From: Legionella sp. | GTDB taxonomy: Bacteria; Pseudomonadota; Gammaproteobacteria; Legionellales; Legionellaceae | NCBI GenBank assembly: GCA_031291115.1 | Contig: JARLJQ010000001.1 | Span: forward strand, 49,883-113,882 | Direction of reading: 5' to 3' | Length of the DNA stretch: 64,000 nucleotides | In this document: piece after piece, positions 18,855 through 29,600 of the stretch | Numbering within the stretch: the first letter of the stretch is position 1 | Layout: each line of letters opens with the position of its first letter | Program-made: the position numbers and the translations under genes | The notes under the pieces: generated by a model | Database searches by the model: none | What the model saw: the letters and a program-made list of their open reading frames with translations, nothing else | What the model was told of the DNA's origin: nothing

Positions 18855-21434
18855 CTAGTTAGCCGTAAACTTCATATTCCCATCTTTATAGGTAACGACT
18901 ATCGTATCACCAGACTTAAATTTCCCAGCTAACAGATCCTGTGCTAAAGGATTTTCAAGCTGTTGTTGGATAGTACGCTTTAATGGTCTGGCTCCATATA
19001 CTGGATCAAAGCCTGCTTCTGCTAAATGAGCCAATGCATCTGGAGTGACATCGAGGTTAATGTCTTTTTCTTTCAGACGCTTATGCAAATAAGCGATTTG
19101 GATTGCTGCGATTTTTGCAATTTGCTCTTTTGCTAGTGAATGGAACACCACAGTATCATCAATACGGTTAATGAATTCAGGTCTGAAATGTTGGCTGACT
19201 AACTCCATTACTGCCGCTTTAATTTCTTCATAACTCGATTTCTCATTCATTTCCTGAATAAGGTGCGAACCTAAGTTTGAAGTCATCACAATAATGGTAT
19301 TGCGAAAATCTACAGTACGCCCCTGACCATCAGTTAAACGCCCATCATCCATTACTTGCAACAGAATATTAAAGACATCAGGATGTGCTTTTTCTACCTC
19401 ATCAAGTAGGATTACTGAATAAGGTCTGCGTCGAACGGCTTCAGTAAGGTAACCACCTTCTTCATAGCCTACATATCCAGGAGGCGCACCAATCAAGCGG
19501 GCGACGGAATGTTTTTCCATGAACTCAGACATGTCGATGCGTACCAATGCTTCTTCGGTATCAAAAAGGTATGCCGCTAGCGCTTTACACAGTTCTGTTT
19601 TACCAACTCCAGTAGGTCCAAGGAATAAAAAGGAACCAATAGGGCGGTTGGGATCAGATAACCCCGCACGTGAGCGACGGATGGCATTAGATACTGCATC
19701 AATGGCTTCATTCTGGCCAATTAGTCGGTTATGCAGCACCTCTTCCATGTGCAGCAATTTTTCTTTTTCGCCTTCCATCATCTTGGCCACAGGTATTCCT
19801 GTCCATTTAGACACTATTTCAGCAATTTCATCTTCAGTTACTTTATTACGTACTAAGGTATTTTCTTGTGCTTCGCCAGCAGTAACTTGGGATAGACGCT
19901 TTTCAAGCTCAGGAATTCGTCCGTATTGCAATTCAGACATACGACTGAGATCGCCTGCACGTCGTGCGGTTTCCATTTCCTGTTTTGCCTGTTCCAAAGC
20001 TTCTTTAATTTGGGTGGCGCCTTGCATGGTGGCTTTTTCCGCTTTCCAGATTTCTTCTAAATCAGAATAGTTTTGCTCTAATTCATCAATAGAATTCTGT
20101 AAGTCTTCAAGTCGTTTTTTAGAGGCATCATCATGCTCTTTTTTCAACGCTTCGCGCTCAATTTTTAATTGGATAAGGCGACGCTCCAATTTGTCCATAC
20201 TTTCGGGTTTGGAATCAATTTCCATACGAATCATACTGCCTGCCTCGTCAATCAAATCAATGGCCTTATCCGGTAATTGGCGATCGGCGATGTATCGATG
20301 CGATAAAGTAGCTGCGGCAACGAGTGCTGGGTCGGTAATGTCCACGCCATGATGCACTTCATAACGCTCTTTAAGGCCACGAAGGATCGCAATTGTGTCC
20401 TCAACATTAGGCTCATTAACTAATACTTTTTGGAAGCGACGCTCTAAAGCCGCGTCTTTTTCAATATATTGACGGTATTCATCCAAGGTGGTCGCGCCAA
20501 TACAATGCAATTCACCACGTGCCAAAGCGGGTTTTAACATGTTGCCCGCATCCATCGCACCTTCTGCTTTCCCTGCGCCAACCATGGTATGAATTTCATC
20601 AATAAAAAGGATGACTTGGCCTTCTTGTTTACTTAAATCATTTAATACAGCTTTTAGGCGTTCTTCAAATTCACCACGAAATTTTGCACCAGCAATCAGT
20701 GAACCCATATCCAGCGAAAGCAAACGTTTGTTTTTTAAACCTTCAGGTACTTCGCCATTAATAATTCTTTGCGCCAAGCCTTCTACAATCGCTGTTTTAC
20801 CAACGCCTGGCTCACCAATTAGTACGGGATTATTTTTAGTACGTCGTTGTAACACCTGGATGGTACGACGTATTTCATCATCACGGCCGATTACAGGGTC
20901 TAATTTACCTTGTTCTGCACGTTCGGTTAAATCCAGAGTGTATTTTTCCAAAGCTTGGCGTTGTTCTTCGGCATTAGAGTCATTCACCGTTTCACCACCG
21001 CGAAGCGTATCAATAGCGCTTTCAATGGCTTTGGAGTCGGCACCAGCCTGTTTTAACAGGCGTGCTAATGAACTGCCTTCTTCATTCATGGCAGCCAAAA
21101 TAAAGAGCTCACTGGAGATGAAATTATCTTTCTTTTGTTGTGATAATTTATCAGTAAGGTTCAACAGGCGATTTAAAGCATTGGAAATATGAATGTCCCC
21201 ACCAACACCAGATACTTTGGGAAACTTATCCAAAGCCTGATCTAAAAGAGTCCTTAATAAAGGAATATTGACTCCGGCTTTACTGAGCAAGGGACGACAG
21301 CTTCCACCTTGCTGGTCTAGTAAGGCCTTCATCAGATGTTCTGGCTCAATGAAGTTATTGTCTCTACCAAGAGCTAATGATTGTGCATCTGCTAAAGCCA
21401 TTTGGAACTTTGATGTGAGTTTGTCCATTCTCAT
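18855..21434 (-). CDS. clpB: ATP-dependent disaggregase ClpB
   Basis: Hsp100 hexamer that, with DnaK, pulls apart aggregated proteins after heat stress in the cytoplasm. The 859 residues match the full-length bacterial form: N-domain (1-150), NBD1 with Walker A GEPGVGKT near residue 206, the coiled-coil M-domain around 410-530, and NBD2 with [14 protein letters not shown] near 605. The pore loop of NBD1 ([13 protein letters not shown]) and that of NBD2 ([15 protein letters not shown]) are both intact. It starts ATGAGAATGGAC, like E. coli. A consensus sigma-32 promoter lies about 50 bases upstream. Confidence 0.98.
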   Translation of the reverse strand: MRMDKLTSKFQMALADAQSLALGRDNNFIEPEHLMKALLDQQGGSCRPLLSKAGVNIPLLRTLLDQALDKFPKVSGVGGDIHISNALNRLLNLTDKLSQQKKDNFISSELFILAAMNEEGSSLARLLKQAGADSKAIESAIDTLRGGETVNDSNAEEQRQALEKYTLDLTERAEQGKLDPVIGRDDEIRRTIQVLQRRTKNNPVLIGEPGVGKTAIVEGLAQRIINGEVPEGLKNKRLLSLDMGSLIAGAKFRGEFEERLKAVLNDLSKQEGQVILFIDEIHTMVGAGKAEGAMDAGNMLKPALARGELHCIGATTLDEYRQYIEKDAALERRFQKVLVNEPNVEDTIAILRGLKERYEVHHGVDITDPALVAAATLSHRYIADRQLPDKAIDLIDEAGSMIRMEIDSKPESMDKLERRLIQLKIEREALKKEHDDASKKRLEDLQNSIDELEQNYSDLEEIWKAEKATMQGATQIKEALEQAKQEMETARRAGDLSRMSELQYGRIPELEKRLSQVTAGEAQENTLVRNKVTEDEIAEIVSKWTGIPVAKMMEGEKEKLLHMEEVLHNRLIGQNEAIDAVSNAIRRSRAGLSDPNRPIGSFLFLGPTGVGKTELCKALAAYLFDTEEALVRIDMSEFMEKHSVARLIGAPPGYVGYEEGGYLTEAVRRRPYSVILLDEVEKAHPDVFNILLQVMDDGRLTDGQGRTVDFRNTIIVMTSNLGSHLIQEMNEKSSYEEIKAAVMELVSQHFRPEFINRIDDTVVFHSLAKEQIAKIAAIQIAYLHKRLKEKDINLDVTPDALAHLAEAGFDPVYGARPLKRTIQQQLENPLAQDLLAGKFKSGDTIVVTYKDGNMKFTAN

Positions 21435-21482
21435 GATTGATAACCTTATTTTATGGGTGTTAATTCTTTTCTATCTACCGTA

Positions 21483-21510
21483 GAATGGGGATTAAATTAA
21501 TTATTTCAAG
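21483..21510 (-). promoter_or_regulatory. Sigma-32 (RpoH) heat-shock promoter of clpB
   Basis: Read on the minus strand, CTTGAAA is followed by 13 bases and then CCCCATTC. This fits the enterobacterial sigma-32 consensus CTTGAAA-N13/14-CCCCATNT. It points at clpB, and the -35 box reaches the first bases of the divergent S49 peptidase region. The match is direct; RpoH use is established for clpB in other Gammaproteobacteria. Confidence 0.85.
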
Positions 21511-21518
21511 TGACTGTT

Positions 21519-22481
21519 ATGACGAATGATCTTCCTTCTAATTCTAATTCTAATACTGATTCGCAAGCTTTGCTTAATCAAATTATTATAGACTATATAA
21601 AAGAACAAAAAAGGAAGCGAAGATGGCGTTTGTTTATGCGAGCGATTTATCTATTCTTAATTGCAGGGGTTGTTTATCTGGTATTTTCCAATAGCAATGA
21701 TGATACGGGCACAAACACCAAACCTCATGTGGGTCTGATTGATATTAATGGAGAAATGTCCGATTCTAAGCCAGCCAATGCAGATGATTTTGTTAAGGGT
21801 CTTGAATCTGCTTATAAAAATTCAGGGTTAAAAGCTCTGATTATTCGTATTAATAGTCCTGGTGGAAGTCCTGTTCAAGCAGAATATATGTATAACTCCA
21901 TTACTTATTATAAAAAGAAATATCCAGACATTAAAATCTATTCAGTTTGCGTTGATTTATGTGCTTCAGCAGCCTATTACGCTGCAGTTGCTACCGATAA
22001 AATTTATGCAAGTCCTGCCAGCATGGTTGGTTCTATTGGTGTATTGTATAGTGGTTTTGGTTTTGTGGACGTGATGAATAAAGTGGGTGTTTCACGTCGA
22101 TTGCAAACTGCTGGGCTTAATAAAGGTTTTTTAGATCCGTTTTCACCAGAGTCTGATATTCAGAAACAAAAAATGCAAACCATGCTTGATTTGGTACATC
22201 AGCAGTTTATTAATCGTGTAAAAGAAGGGCGTGGTGCACGTTTGCATATTAATGATGAGACGTTCTCTGGTTTGATATGGACTGGTGAACAAGCTATGAC
22301 TATGGGATTAATCGATGGCTTTGCCAGTAGTGGTCAGTTAGCTCGTGATGTGATTAAGATTGATTCTATGATTGAATACACGCGCAAACAGAATTTATTT
22401 GACCGAGTGTCTAAGAATTTTGGTACAGCAATGGCTGATGAGTTACCAGCAAGTTTGGGAATGAAGCCTGGGCTGAGGTAA
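21519..22481 (+). CDS. S49-family signal peptide peptidase (SppA/SohB-like)
   Basis: Membrane-anchored serine protease that degrades cleaved signal peptides or membrane protein fragments. A basic stretch KRKRRWR precedes a single membrane span near residues 40-57. The catalytic Ser (about 150) lies in CASAAYY and the general-base Lys (about 202) in LNKGFLDPF, matching the short Bacillus-type SppA Ser-Lys dyad. SPASMVGSIGV is a family signature. A GTG at 21510 is in frame, but the ATG at 21519 avoids the clpB -35 box and is preferred. The gene is divergent from clpB. Confidence 0.85.
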   Translation: MTNDLPSNSNSNTDSQALLNQIIIDYIKEQKRKRRWRLFMRAIYLFLIAGVVYLVFSNSNDDTGTNTKPHVGLIDINGEMSDSKPANADDFVKGLESAYKNSGLKALIIRINSPGGSPVQAEYMYNSITYYKKKYPDIKIYSVCVDLCASAAYYAAVATDKIYASPASMVGSIGVLYSGFGFVDVMNKVGVSRRLQTAGLNKGFLDPFSPESDIQKQKMQTMLDLVHQQFINRVKEGRGARLHINDETFSGLIWTGEQAMTMGLIDGFASSGQLARDVIKIDSMIEYTRKQNLFDRVSKNFGTAMADELPASLGMKPGLR

Positions 22482-22495
22482 AAAAACTACTATAA

Positions 22496-22581
22496 CGTCA
22501 TCCAGAGCGAAAGCGAAGGACCTCCCATCAGGAGGCTCAGTTCTATCTGATGGGAGGTCCTTCGCTATGCTCAGGACGACG
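22496..22581. repeat. Dispersed palindromic repeat, family A (copy 3)
   Basis: Arms CGTCATCCAGAGCG and TCCTTCGCTATGCTCAGGACG enclose the inner arms GACCTCCCATCAG and CTGATGGGAGGTC. It sits between the convergent S49 peptidase and suhB genes and could terminate both. Confidence 0.85.
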
Positions 22582-22589
22582 GAGGCTAA

Positions 22590-23375
22590 TTACTTCAAGG
22601 CTGGAGATATAGTTTGTAATAAAGCTTTAAACACTTTAGGAGTTCCAGCAACAATGTCTCCTTGTTTTAGAAAATCATCGCCGCCATGAATATCACTAAT
22701 CAAACCACCTGCTTCCCTAATCAATAAAGAACCTGCTGCAATATCCCAAGGACGCAGACCAAGTTCCCAAAAACCATCCAAACGAGCACTGGCTACATAA
22801 GCTAAATCAAGTGCAGCAGAACCTGTTCTTCTAACGCCTGCACATTTGCCAAATAAAGCTTCAAAGGTAGGTAAGTAACGTTGGCCTACACTTGCATCAC
22901 GTGAAGGAAAACCTGTTCCTAAAAGGGATGTGCTTAACTGAAGTTGCTTGGATACACGTATTCTACGGTCGTTTAAACGGGCACCACGGCCACGACTGGC
23001 AGAAAAGCATTCATGACGAAGGGGATCATAAATAACGCCGTGTTCGATTCTTCCTTTAACTTGCAGAGCAATAGATACAGCAAAGAAAGGGAATCCATGC
23101 AGATAGTTTGAAGTACCATCTAGAGGATCGATAATCCAGAGGTTTTCACCATCGCCTTCTTGTAAGCCGCTTTCTTCAGCAAGAATTCCATGCCCTGGGT
23201 ATGCTTTACGAATGGCGTTGATAATAGCTTGTTCCGCTTTAATATCTACTTCGCAAAAATATTCGTGACTGCCTTTAGCAGTTACCTTGAGATGATCCAC
23301 TTGCTCCATGTGGCGAATGATAATTTCTCCGGCTTGACGTGCTGCACTCACTGCAATATTTAAAAGTGGTTCCAT
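22590..23375 (-). CDS. suhB: Inositol-1-monophosphatase family protein SuhB
   Basis: Mg-dependent, Li-sensitive phosphatase fold. In enterobacteria SuhB also joins the rRNA antitermination complex. The 261 residues carry all three metal-binding motifs: ILAEESG at about 66-72, WIIDPLDGTSNYLHG at about 80-95, and the C-terminal WDIAAGSLLIREAGG. Length and motif spacing are normal. It is a single gene on the minus strand. Whether it serves mainly as a phosphatase or as an antitermination factor here cannot be told. Confidence 0.93.
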   Translation of the reverse strand: MEPLLNIAVSAARQAGEIIIRHMEQVDHLKVTAKGSHEYFCEVDIKAEQAIINAIRKAYPGHGILAEESGLQEGDGENLWIIDPLDGTSNYLHGFPFFAVSIALQVKGRIEHGVIYDPLRHECFSASRGRGARLNDRRIRVSKQLQLSTSLLGTGFPSRDASVGQRYLPTFEALFGKCAGVRRTGSAALDLAYVASARLDGFWELGLRPWDIAAGSLLIREAGGLISDIHGGDDFLKQGDIVAGTPKVFKALLQTISPALK

Positions 23376-23521
23376 GGATATCTCTTTGAATTTACAAAAC
23401 CGGTGATTCTACCATACTTTTTTTGTACAAAGTAAGGATTCTTCCAATTAAAAATTGGAATCTTTTTGATTTTAGTCAAAATAAGTTAAATTAAAATCAG
23501 CAAAGAGTTTAAGTGATTCTA

Positions 23522-23576
23522 GGGTCTGTTGCCATTTCGCTATTTCGGCCAAGATAGTAGAAATGTCAACAGACCC
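23522..23576. mobile_element. Short MITE-like element, family C (internally deleted copy)
   Basis: The terminal inverted repeats GGGTCTGTTG and CAACAGACCC are separated by only about 35 bases that match the ends of the longer copies at 25954 and 44039. It is flanked on both sides by TA (23520-23521 and 23577-23578), as expected for insertion at TA by a Tc1/mariner-IS630 type transposase. Confidence 0.7.
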
Positions 23577-23659
23577 TAACGAAGCAATAGAAGCGTTAGA
23601 TACCAAAGCAGTTAAATGCTATCATATACATATCTACTGTGTTAATTTAAGCCTTTTTT

Positions 23660-24415
23660 ATGAATTTAAGTTCAATTCGAATTATTTTAGTTGCTACATC
23701 TCATCCTGGTAACATTGGTTCTACTGCCAGAGCGATGAAAACAATGGGATTAAACTCACTTTATCTGGTAAGACCTAAATCTTTTCCAGATTATAAAGCT
23801 AAGGAAATGGCTGCCGGTGCCGATGACCTTTTAGACAGCGCTGTAGTAACGGATTCGCTTGATGAGGCATTGGTCGGCTGTCAATTAATTTTGGCAACGA
23901 GTGCCAGACCACGAGGGCTTTCTTTACCTGGTTTGGTTCCAGCATCTGCTGCAGAACTGGTGAGTAAGCAATCAGATACTACTCAAATAGCGATTGTATT
24001 TGGTAGGGAGCATGCAGGTCTTACTAATGAAGAATTGTTAAAATGCCATTACCATATTCATATTCCGAGCAATCCTGAGTACAGCTCACTTAATCTGTCT
24101 CAAGCGGTGCAAATTGTGGCTTATGAATTACGGATGAAGCTATTGGCACCGCAAGCTGAGGTGGCTATACGTGATGATGAGTACGCCAGTGCTGATGAAG
24201 TGGAGCAGTTTTATGAGCATCTGAAAGAGGTGTTTGTTGAAATCAAATTTTTAAGAGAAGCGAATCCAAGACGATTGATGCAACGCGTGCGGCGTTTATT
24301 TAATCGGGTGAATCTTGAGAAAATGGAAGTAAGTATTTTACGTGGCATGTTAAGCCAAGTGCAAAAATCACTGGAATGGGCTGCCAAACGAGGTAAAAGT
24401 GAAGAAAGAAATTAA
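23660..24415 (+). CDS. trmJ: tRNA (cytidine/uridine-2'-O-)-methyltransferase TrmJ
   Basis: SPOUT methyltransferase that modifies the ribose of residue 32 in the tRNA anticodon loop using SAM. At 251 residues it starts at the usual point ([20 protein letters not shown]). The SAM-binding trefoil knot carries [17 protein letters not shown] and [20 protein letters not shown]. The order trmJ followed by an iscS-like gene recalls the E. coli trmJ-iscR-iscS order, except that iscR is absent here. It overlaps the next gene by 17 bases. Confidence 0.95.
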   Translation: MNLSSIRIILVATSHPGNIGSTARAMKTMGLNSLYLVRPKSFPDYKAKEMAAGADDLLDSAVVTDSLDEALVGCQLILATSARPRGLSLPGLVPASAAELVSKQSDTTQIAIVFGREHAGLTNEELLKCHYHIHIPSNPEYSSLNLSQAVQIVAYELRMKLLAPQAEVAIRDDEYASADEVEQFYEHLKEVFVEIKFLREANPRRLMQRVRRLFNRVNLEKMEVSILRGMLSQVQKSLEWAAKRGKSEERN

Positions 24416-25571
24416 AGTGCCTATCTATTTTGATTATATGGCCACCACACCGGTTGATCCGCTTGTGGCTGCGCGTATGATTCAATATTTAGGTCCTGAT
24501 GGTGACTTTGGCAATCCTTCATCCGTAACTCATGATTTTGGTCATAAAGCAGCTCTGGCTGTTGACCATGCACGAGCGCAGATTGCTGAAGTGGTTCATG
24601 CTTCACCGCAAGAAATTGTATTTACTTCGGGATCTACTGAAGCCTCTAATCTGGCATTGATTGGAGCGGCGCATTTTTATCAAAATAAAGGCCGTCATCT
24701 GATTACTATGAATACCGAACATAAGGCCGTGCTCGATAGTTTTAACCGCTTGGAAAAAGACGGTTTTGAGGTGACCTATCTTGAGCCTAAGGCAGATGGC
24801 TTACTTGAGTTGGGGCAGTTGGAACAGGCTTTACGTAAAGACACTATTTTAGTCTCCATCATGCAGGTGAACAATGAAATTGGAGTGATTCAGGATATTG
24901 CCGCAATTGGTGAATTGTTGCGCGATAAAGGAATCATCTTTCATGTGGATGCAGCGCAAAGTATCGGCCGAATTCCTGTTGATTTGAGCCAGCTTTCGGT
25001 GAGTTTAATGTCTTTTTCGGCGCATAAAAATTATGGACCTAAAGGCATAGGTGCTTTATACGTGCGGCAAAGACCTCGAGTTCGTTTACAGCCTCAATCA
25101 TTTGGTGGCGGTCATGAAGGCGGCTTACGCTCAGGAACTTTGGCTACGCATCAAATTGTGGGTATGGGAGAGGCTTTTGCGCTTACTGAACGCCTACGTG
25201 AAAAAGAACAGGCTCGGCTTTTAAATTACCGCCAGCGTCTCTGGTCAGGCATTAAGCATTTGCCAGGAATTCAACTGAATGGGCATGAGCAGCAACGCAT
25301 TGCAGGTAATCTAAACATCAGCTTTAAAGGCCTGGATGGTGATTCATTGTTATTGGCTTTAAGTGATTTGGCAGTTTCTACTACTTCTGCCTGTAGTTCA
25401 GCCAGTATCCAGCCTTCTTATGTTTTAAGAGCGATAGGTTTATCAGATGAGTTAGCGCAAAGTTCTATCCGATTATCCATTGGACGCTTTACGAATGAAG
25501 AAGAGGTTGAGTATGCTATTCATTTAATTTGTGCTCAAGTAACGCGTTTGCATGAAATGGCGCCATCATGA
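24399..25571 (+). CDS. iscS: IscS-like cysteine desulfurase lacking the C-terminal tail
   Basis: PLP enzyme that takes sulfur from cysteine for Fe-S clusters and tRNA thiolation. It begins at a GTG inside trm[16 protein letters not shown] aligns with the E. coli start. The PLP Lys lies in [12 protein letters not shown], and the active-site Cys332 lies in [18 protein letters not shown]. The 390 residues end at RLHEMAPS, about 18 short of E. coli IscS. The missing tail is the segment known to contact IscU. The next gene is a cysteine-less IscU relative overlapping by four bases (ATGA). Confidence 0.9.
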   Translation: MKKEIKVPIYFDYMATTPVDPLVAARMIQYLGPDGDFGNPSSVTHDFGHKAALAVDHARAQIAEVVHASPQEIVFTSGSTEASNLALIGAAHFYQNKGRHLITMNTEHKAVLDSFNRLEKDGFEVTYLEPKADGLLELGQLEQALRKDTILVSIMQVNNEIGVIQDIAAIGELLRDKGIIFHVDAAQSIGRIPVDLSQLSVSLMSFSAHKNYGPKGIGALYVRQRPRVRLQPQSFGGGHEGGLRSGTLATHQIVGMGEAFALTERLREKEQARLLNYRQRLWSGIKHLPGIQLNGHEQQRIAGNLNISFKGLDGDSLLLALSDLAVSTTSACSSASIQPSYVLRAIGLSDELAQSSIRLSIGRFTNEEEVEYAIHLICAQVTRLHEMAPS

Positions 25572-25942
25572 TGTATAATAAGATCATAAAAGACTGCTTT
25601 TTTTCCCCCCAACACGTAGGCGTCATTGATTTAAATGATGAGGGTGCAGTGGTCGTTAAAAACAGCCAAAAAGATCAGGGAGTGATTGAGTTTTACATGC
25701 AATGTGGGCGAGACAAGCTGATTCAGCGAGTTTGCTTTAAAAGCAATGGCAATCCTTATTTGATTGCTGGCTTGGAATGGTTATGCAGGCAGTTGGAAGG
25801 TAGGACTACTGACGATGTGCCGCAAATTGATTATCAGTTATTAATAAAAGAACTGAACATTCCCGTTGCTCAATCTCCTTTAGCATTAAGAATTACAGCT
25901 GTTTATAAAGAAATTTTAGTTTTAATGAGGAATAAATTTTAG
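25568..25942 (+). CDS. IscU/NifU-N-like protein without the cluster-binding cysteines
   Basis: The 124 residues follow the IscU fold pattern: [22 protein letters not shown] aligns with the IscU start (helix plus NPRNVG), and [19 protein letters not shown] aligns with the IscU helix that follows its second Cys. The three conserved cluster ligands appear to be lost. No ACGD motif is present, the GCGS position reads NGNPYL, and the HCS position reads AQSPLALR. Cys remains only at non-equivalent sites. It is translationally coupled to the iscS-like gene. It probably cannot assemble a cluster as IscU does; a regulatory or structural role is inference. Confidence 0.75.
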   Translation: MMYNKIIKDCFFSPQHVGVIDLNDEGAVVVKNSQKDQGVIEFYMQCGRDKLIQRVCFKSNGNPYLIAGLEWLCRQLEGRTTDDVPQIDYQLLIKELNIPVAQSPLALRITAVYKEILVLMRNKF

Positions 25943-25953
25943 GCGAAGGCCTA

Positions 25954-26096
25954 GGGGGGCTGTTGCCATTTCGCTAGATTGAGCCGAAAATAGGCTGATT
26001 TTCGAGCACCGAAACGCAGCATTCATGAGTATGTGAGTATCGGAGCGCAGTAAATCGGCCTATTTCGGCCAAGATAGTAGAAAGGTCAACAGCCCC
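25954..26096. mobile_element. MITE-like element, family C (long copy)
   Basis: The terminal inverted repeats GGGGCTGTTG and CAACAGCCCC flank about 120 bases that contain subterminal inverted AAATAGGC and GCCTATTT blocks. It is bounded by TA on both sides. It splits the IscU-like gene from the IscA-type gene. Confidence 0.75.
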
Positions 26097-26115
26097 TATA
26101 TCAGAGGTAGGAATT

Positions 26116-26484
26116 ATGAGCATAGTCATGCAGCATGCAGTGAATGATACGATACCTGAAATTAATTTCAGCGAATCCGTAATCAAGCATTTAGTATCTT
26201 ATTTACAGAAAAATGCAGAATATAAAGGCGTGCGTTTATCCGTTAAGAAAACCGGTTGTTCGGGTTTATCTTATGTGGTGGATTACGTTCTGGCTCCGGT
26301 AGAGGGTGATTTGGTGATCCCTTTAAATGAGAGCTATTTGGTTTGTATTGACAAATCAAGCTATCCTTTTTTGCAAAATATGAATGTTGATTATGTAAAG
26401 CAGGGATTAAATTTTAAATTTATTTTTAATAATCCAAATCAAACCGGTCAATGCGGTTGTGGTGAGAGTTTTACTGTAGGTTAA
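26116..26484 (+). CDS. iscA: HesB/IscA-type Fe-S cluster assembly protein
   Basis: A-type carrier that receives and delivers Fe-S clusters. The 122 residues include an extra N-terminal stretch of about 12. All three ligand cysteines are present: one in KKTGCSGLSY and two in GQCGCGESF. Membership could be IscA, SufA or ErpA; the trmJ-iscS context suggests IscA. A MITE-like repeat separates it from the upstream pair, so it may have its own promoter. Confidence 0.88.
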   Translation: MSIVMQHAVNDTIPEINFSESVIKHLVSYLQKNAEYKGVRLSVKKTGCSGLSYVVDYVLAPVEGDLVIPLNESYLVCIDKSSYPFLQNMNVDYVKQGLNFKFIFNNPNQTGQCGCGESFTVG

Positions 26485-26518
26485 TAGTTCTACTGTGGCT
26501 AAGATTATTAACCGCATC

Positions 26519-26640
26519 ACTCCCATCCGCTCGGCCTGAGGCAGCGCTTTAGCGCTGCCTCGAAGGCTTGACACCATTCGTGAAGACAGTTCGAGACAGA
26601 GCTTTGCTCCTCCTCGCTGCGAACGGATTGGCAGTGAGGC
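26519..26640. repeat. Dispersed palindromic repeat, family D (copy 2, diverged)
   Basis: GGCCTGAGGCAGCGC and GCTCCTCCTCGCTGCGAACG style arms resemble the copy at 6941 with many differences. An inner perfect palindrome CAGCGCTTTAGCGCTG lies at the left. It separates two convergent genes. Confidence 0.65.
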
Positions 26641-26665
26641 CGGAGGATTACATGGACGATGCATT

Positions 26666-29600
26666 CTAAGCCCCTGGTGGGGCTATATTGGTCTGCACGG
26701 CTTGTGCTAAACGCTCCTTCTCTTCATTATTGGTTTTTTCAAAGAAAAGCTTGAATCGGCCTTCAACTATTTTTGAATGAATGAGTTTGATGCCTAAAGC
26801 AATACCAAGCGTTAATATACCAACCGCAATATTCGCTAGATTTAATTTCCAGGAAGAGCGTTGTGAGTCGTTTATATCTTCACTATGTAATCGTGCTGTA
26901 AATTGTTTTTTAAATTGGTTGTATTGTATTTGGTCAGGTATATTTTGTGGATGAGCTAAAACCAACCTATCTACATCATGACGCAGTTTTTGGGTTAACT
27001 CAGGCCAGGAATCATGCATTTTCTGGATGAGCTCGTACAAATTATTAATAGCCTTAACATAATCAGGATGAGCTTGTTGATGTTTCTCCAGTTGCGCAAT
27101 TGCGCGGGCATGTTTAGTGTCAAAATCCTCTTCTATTGGTCTTGCTTCATGGTAATTATCAGGAATTTTATGATCTAAATCCATTAGTTCAGAGGTAATT
27201 TTATTTAAAATAACATGCAATTTAATACCAGGAAAAAGTGGCATTTTTTGTTCTATCAAGTGAAGAACCTGCGTGCTGTCACCAGATATGGCATATTCCT
27301 GTAGTTTTTCTGTAAGCGTTTCGATAAATTTGTGACGTTTGCTTTTATCCTTAGGGCTTAACGCATCTTTAATCGAGTAGCGCTTTTTTCGCTCCGCCCA
27401 GTAGTTATTTAAGTTAAGAATTAGAGTTTCGTCTACTAAACGTGTACGCTGCAAAATACGTGCCTCTAATGCCTGATTTGCCGTCTGAGATTGGGTGATT
27501 TGTGCTGTAATCTCACCTTTAAGTACTCTGACTTCATGCCGCTGTTGCTCTGTAAATGGGGTTATCTGTTCTTCTTCTGGAAGAGTCATTAATAGTTGTT
27601 GTGCTTCTTGTAGTTGCGATGAATAGCGCTCCGGCAATTCACTAAGCTCTTGTAGGCCACGCGCTTGAAATACTTGTGATTTTGTCTTTACGTGGTTAAG
27701 GGAGTGAATTAAATCCTCTGATAACACATCACGTACACTACTTTGCTTTTGTTGCACAGTATGTAGGGACAAACTAAGGGCGGTGAAACTCTGGTTAGTT
27801 TGTTGATCGTTAATTGCATGTATCTTTATTCCTAATTGTTCAATCACGCTTATTTTATCATTTAGTAATAGAGTACATTCATTGAAGCGCGTGATAAGTT
27901 CTTTTTTAGGTAGGTTTGAATGCTGAGCACTTATCTCTTCCAGTTTATAGCGCAACTCAGCCAGTTGCTGCTCTAGTGGTTCCATATCTACTTTTAACTT
28001 GATTGTTGTTGTCAGACGTTGTTGTGCTGATTTAAGTAATTTATGCAGTGTCTGAATATTGGCTCCATAAAGCGATGCTTTATCTGATTGAGCTGCAATT
28101 TCTGCTGCTTTTTGAGTTGTCATTAACAGTTGTTGATGCTCCATTTGTAATTCGGCAATTAAGGTATATAAAGGTCCATCACTCAACGAGACAGCATTAT
28201 TTTCTTCTAATTTTTGGATTCGTTGTTGTTGTAATTCAATGCGGGCAATAATCTGTATGATGTTATCTAGAAAATTATAGTTTATTTGAAGCTGTTCTTT
28301 CTTCGCACTCAGAAGCATTACTTGTTGATTTGTATCCGCTTGTTTTTGATGCAAGTCCATACCTAAATCAAGGCAATCTTGTCGCTCTTTCGTGGCTTTT
28401 CCAAGAGCTTGTTTCCATTTACTTAGTTCCTGATGATGGGTTGCTAATTCGGATTTAACTTGAGGTAGGTCGGTTTTAATTTTTAAAATATCTTCTGTTA
28501 AAAGTGATTCCTTCAGTAGCCCTGAAATACCTTTATTTAATAAACTAAAAGCGGCTTTATATTCGCTTTTCTTGGGTTTTATTTTAAATGCCTTATCTTG
28601 ACGTTTACGATAATCTTGCCAGTCGATAGAGTTATGCAAACCCAGAACAGCCAATAGGAGTTCAAATCCTTTCAGCGTACTTTGTTGCTTTATTTGTGGC
28701 GGGATGAGAAGCTCATCAATTTGCTTAAATGGTATATGGGCATTTTTATGTGCATTATTCAGTAAATTATTTGCATGCAATAAAAAAACACCCATATTTT
28801 TTTTATATTGATGAGACACTTCAACTCCACTTTCGACATCGGAGACAAACGTCACGAGTGAATCATAATTTGCTATTAAATCATTTGTACTGGGACGGTT
28901 GCGTAGCCCAGCGTATTCTTTAGCAGCAGCATGTAACTTTTGAATAAGCTCCTGATAGGGCGCATCATTATTAGTAATCATTGTTGTTGCATGATGAACC
29001 TGCTCATCAAATAGAGCTAACTGCTCTTGTTGCGTAGTACGCTGTTTTGATAGGGTAATTAAATCATTTCCAAGTTTCATTTGTTGCGTTTCTGACTCTT
29101 CTATTTGATGGCCTACATCATCTAGCAAACGTTTCAGTTCTTCAGGATTAGCTGATTGCATGCTTCTTGTAAACTCAGCCTCAGATTGGATTTTTGCAAG
29201 GCGAGCTTCTAAGGTATGTGCTTCTTTATGTTGTTCTTGTTGTGCTTGATGTATTTGCGTTAATAAGCTTTGAGCGCGTTCTATAATAGGTTGGCTTGCA
29301 GCATTTTGAGCGGTTTGAATGAGTTTATTAGTATCTTGTTCTTGCAAATGTTCGGATAATTCAGCTGCTTTTTTTATAGCTTCCAACTGCGCAGTTACAT
29401 CATTACTAATACGTTCAAGTTGAGAAAAGACTTCTTTATTTTTCAAGACAGCGTCTATCAATGATGCTTCATCATCATGCTCAACGGGTACCTTGCTTAC
29501 TTGTCCTAAAGAATGTTCCGAACGTTCAAGTGCGGCCAGTTGTGTTATTGTTACAGCAGCATGAGCCGCGATAGTTTGTTTCTGCCAAACGCCCGTCATA

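Noticed and set aside
19519..21192. Long plus-strand open frames of 183 and 193 codons opposite clpB
   Set aside because: They are antisense to a highly conserved gene, their composition follows the clpB codon pattern, and they show no domain or ribosome site.
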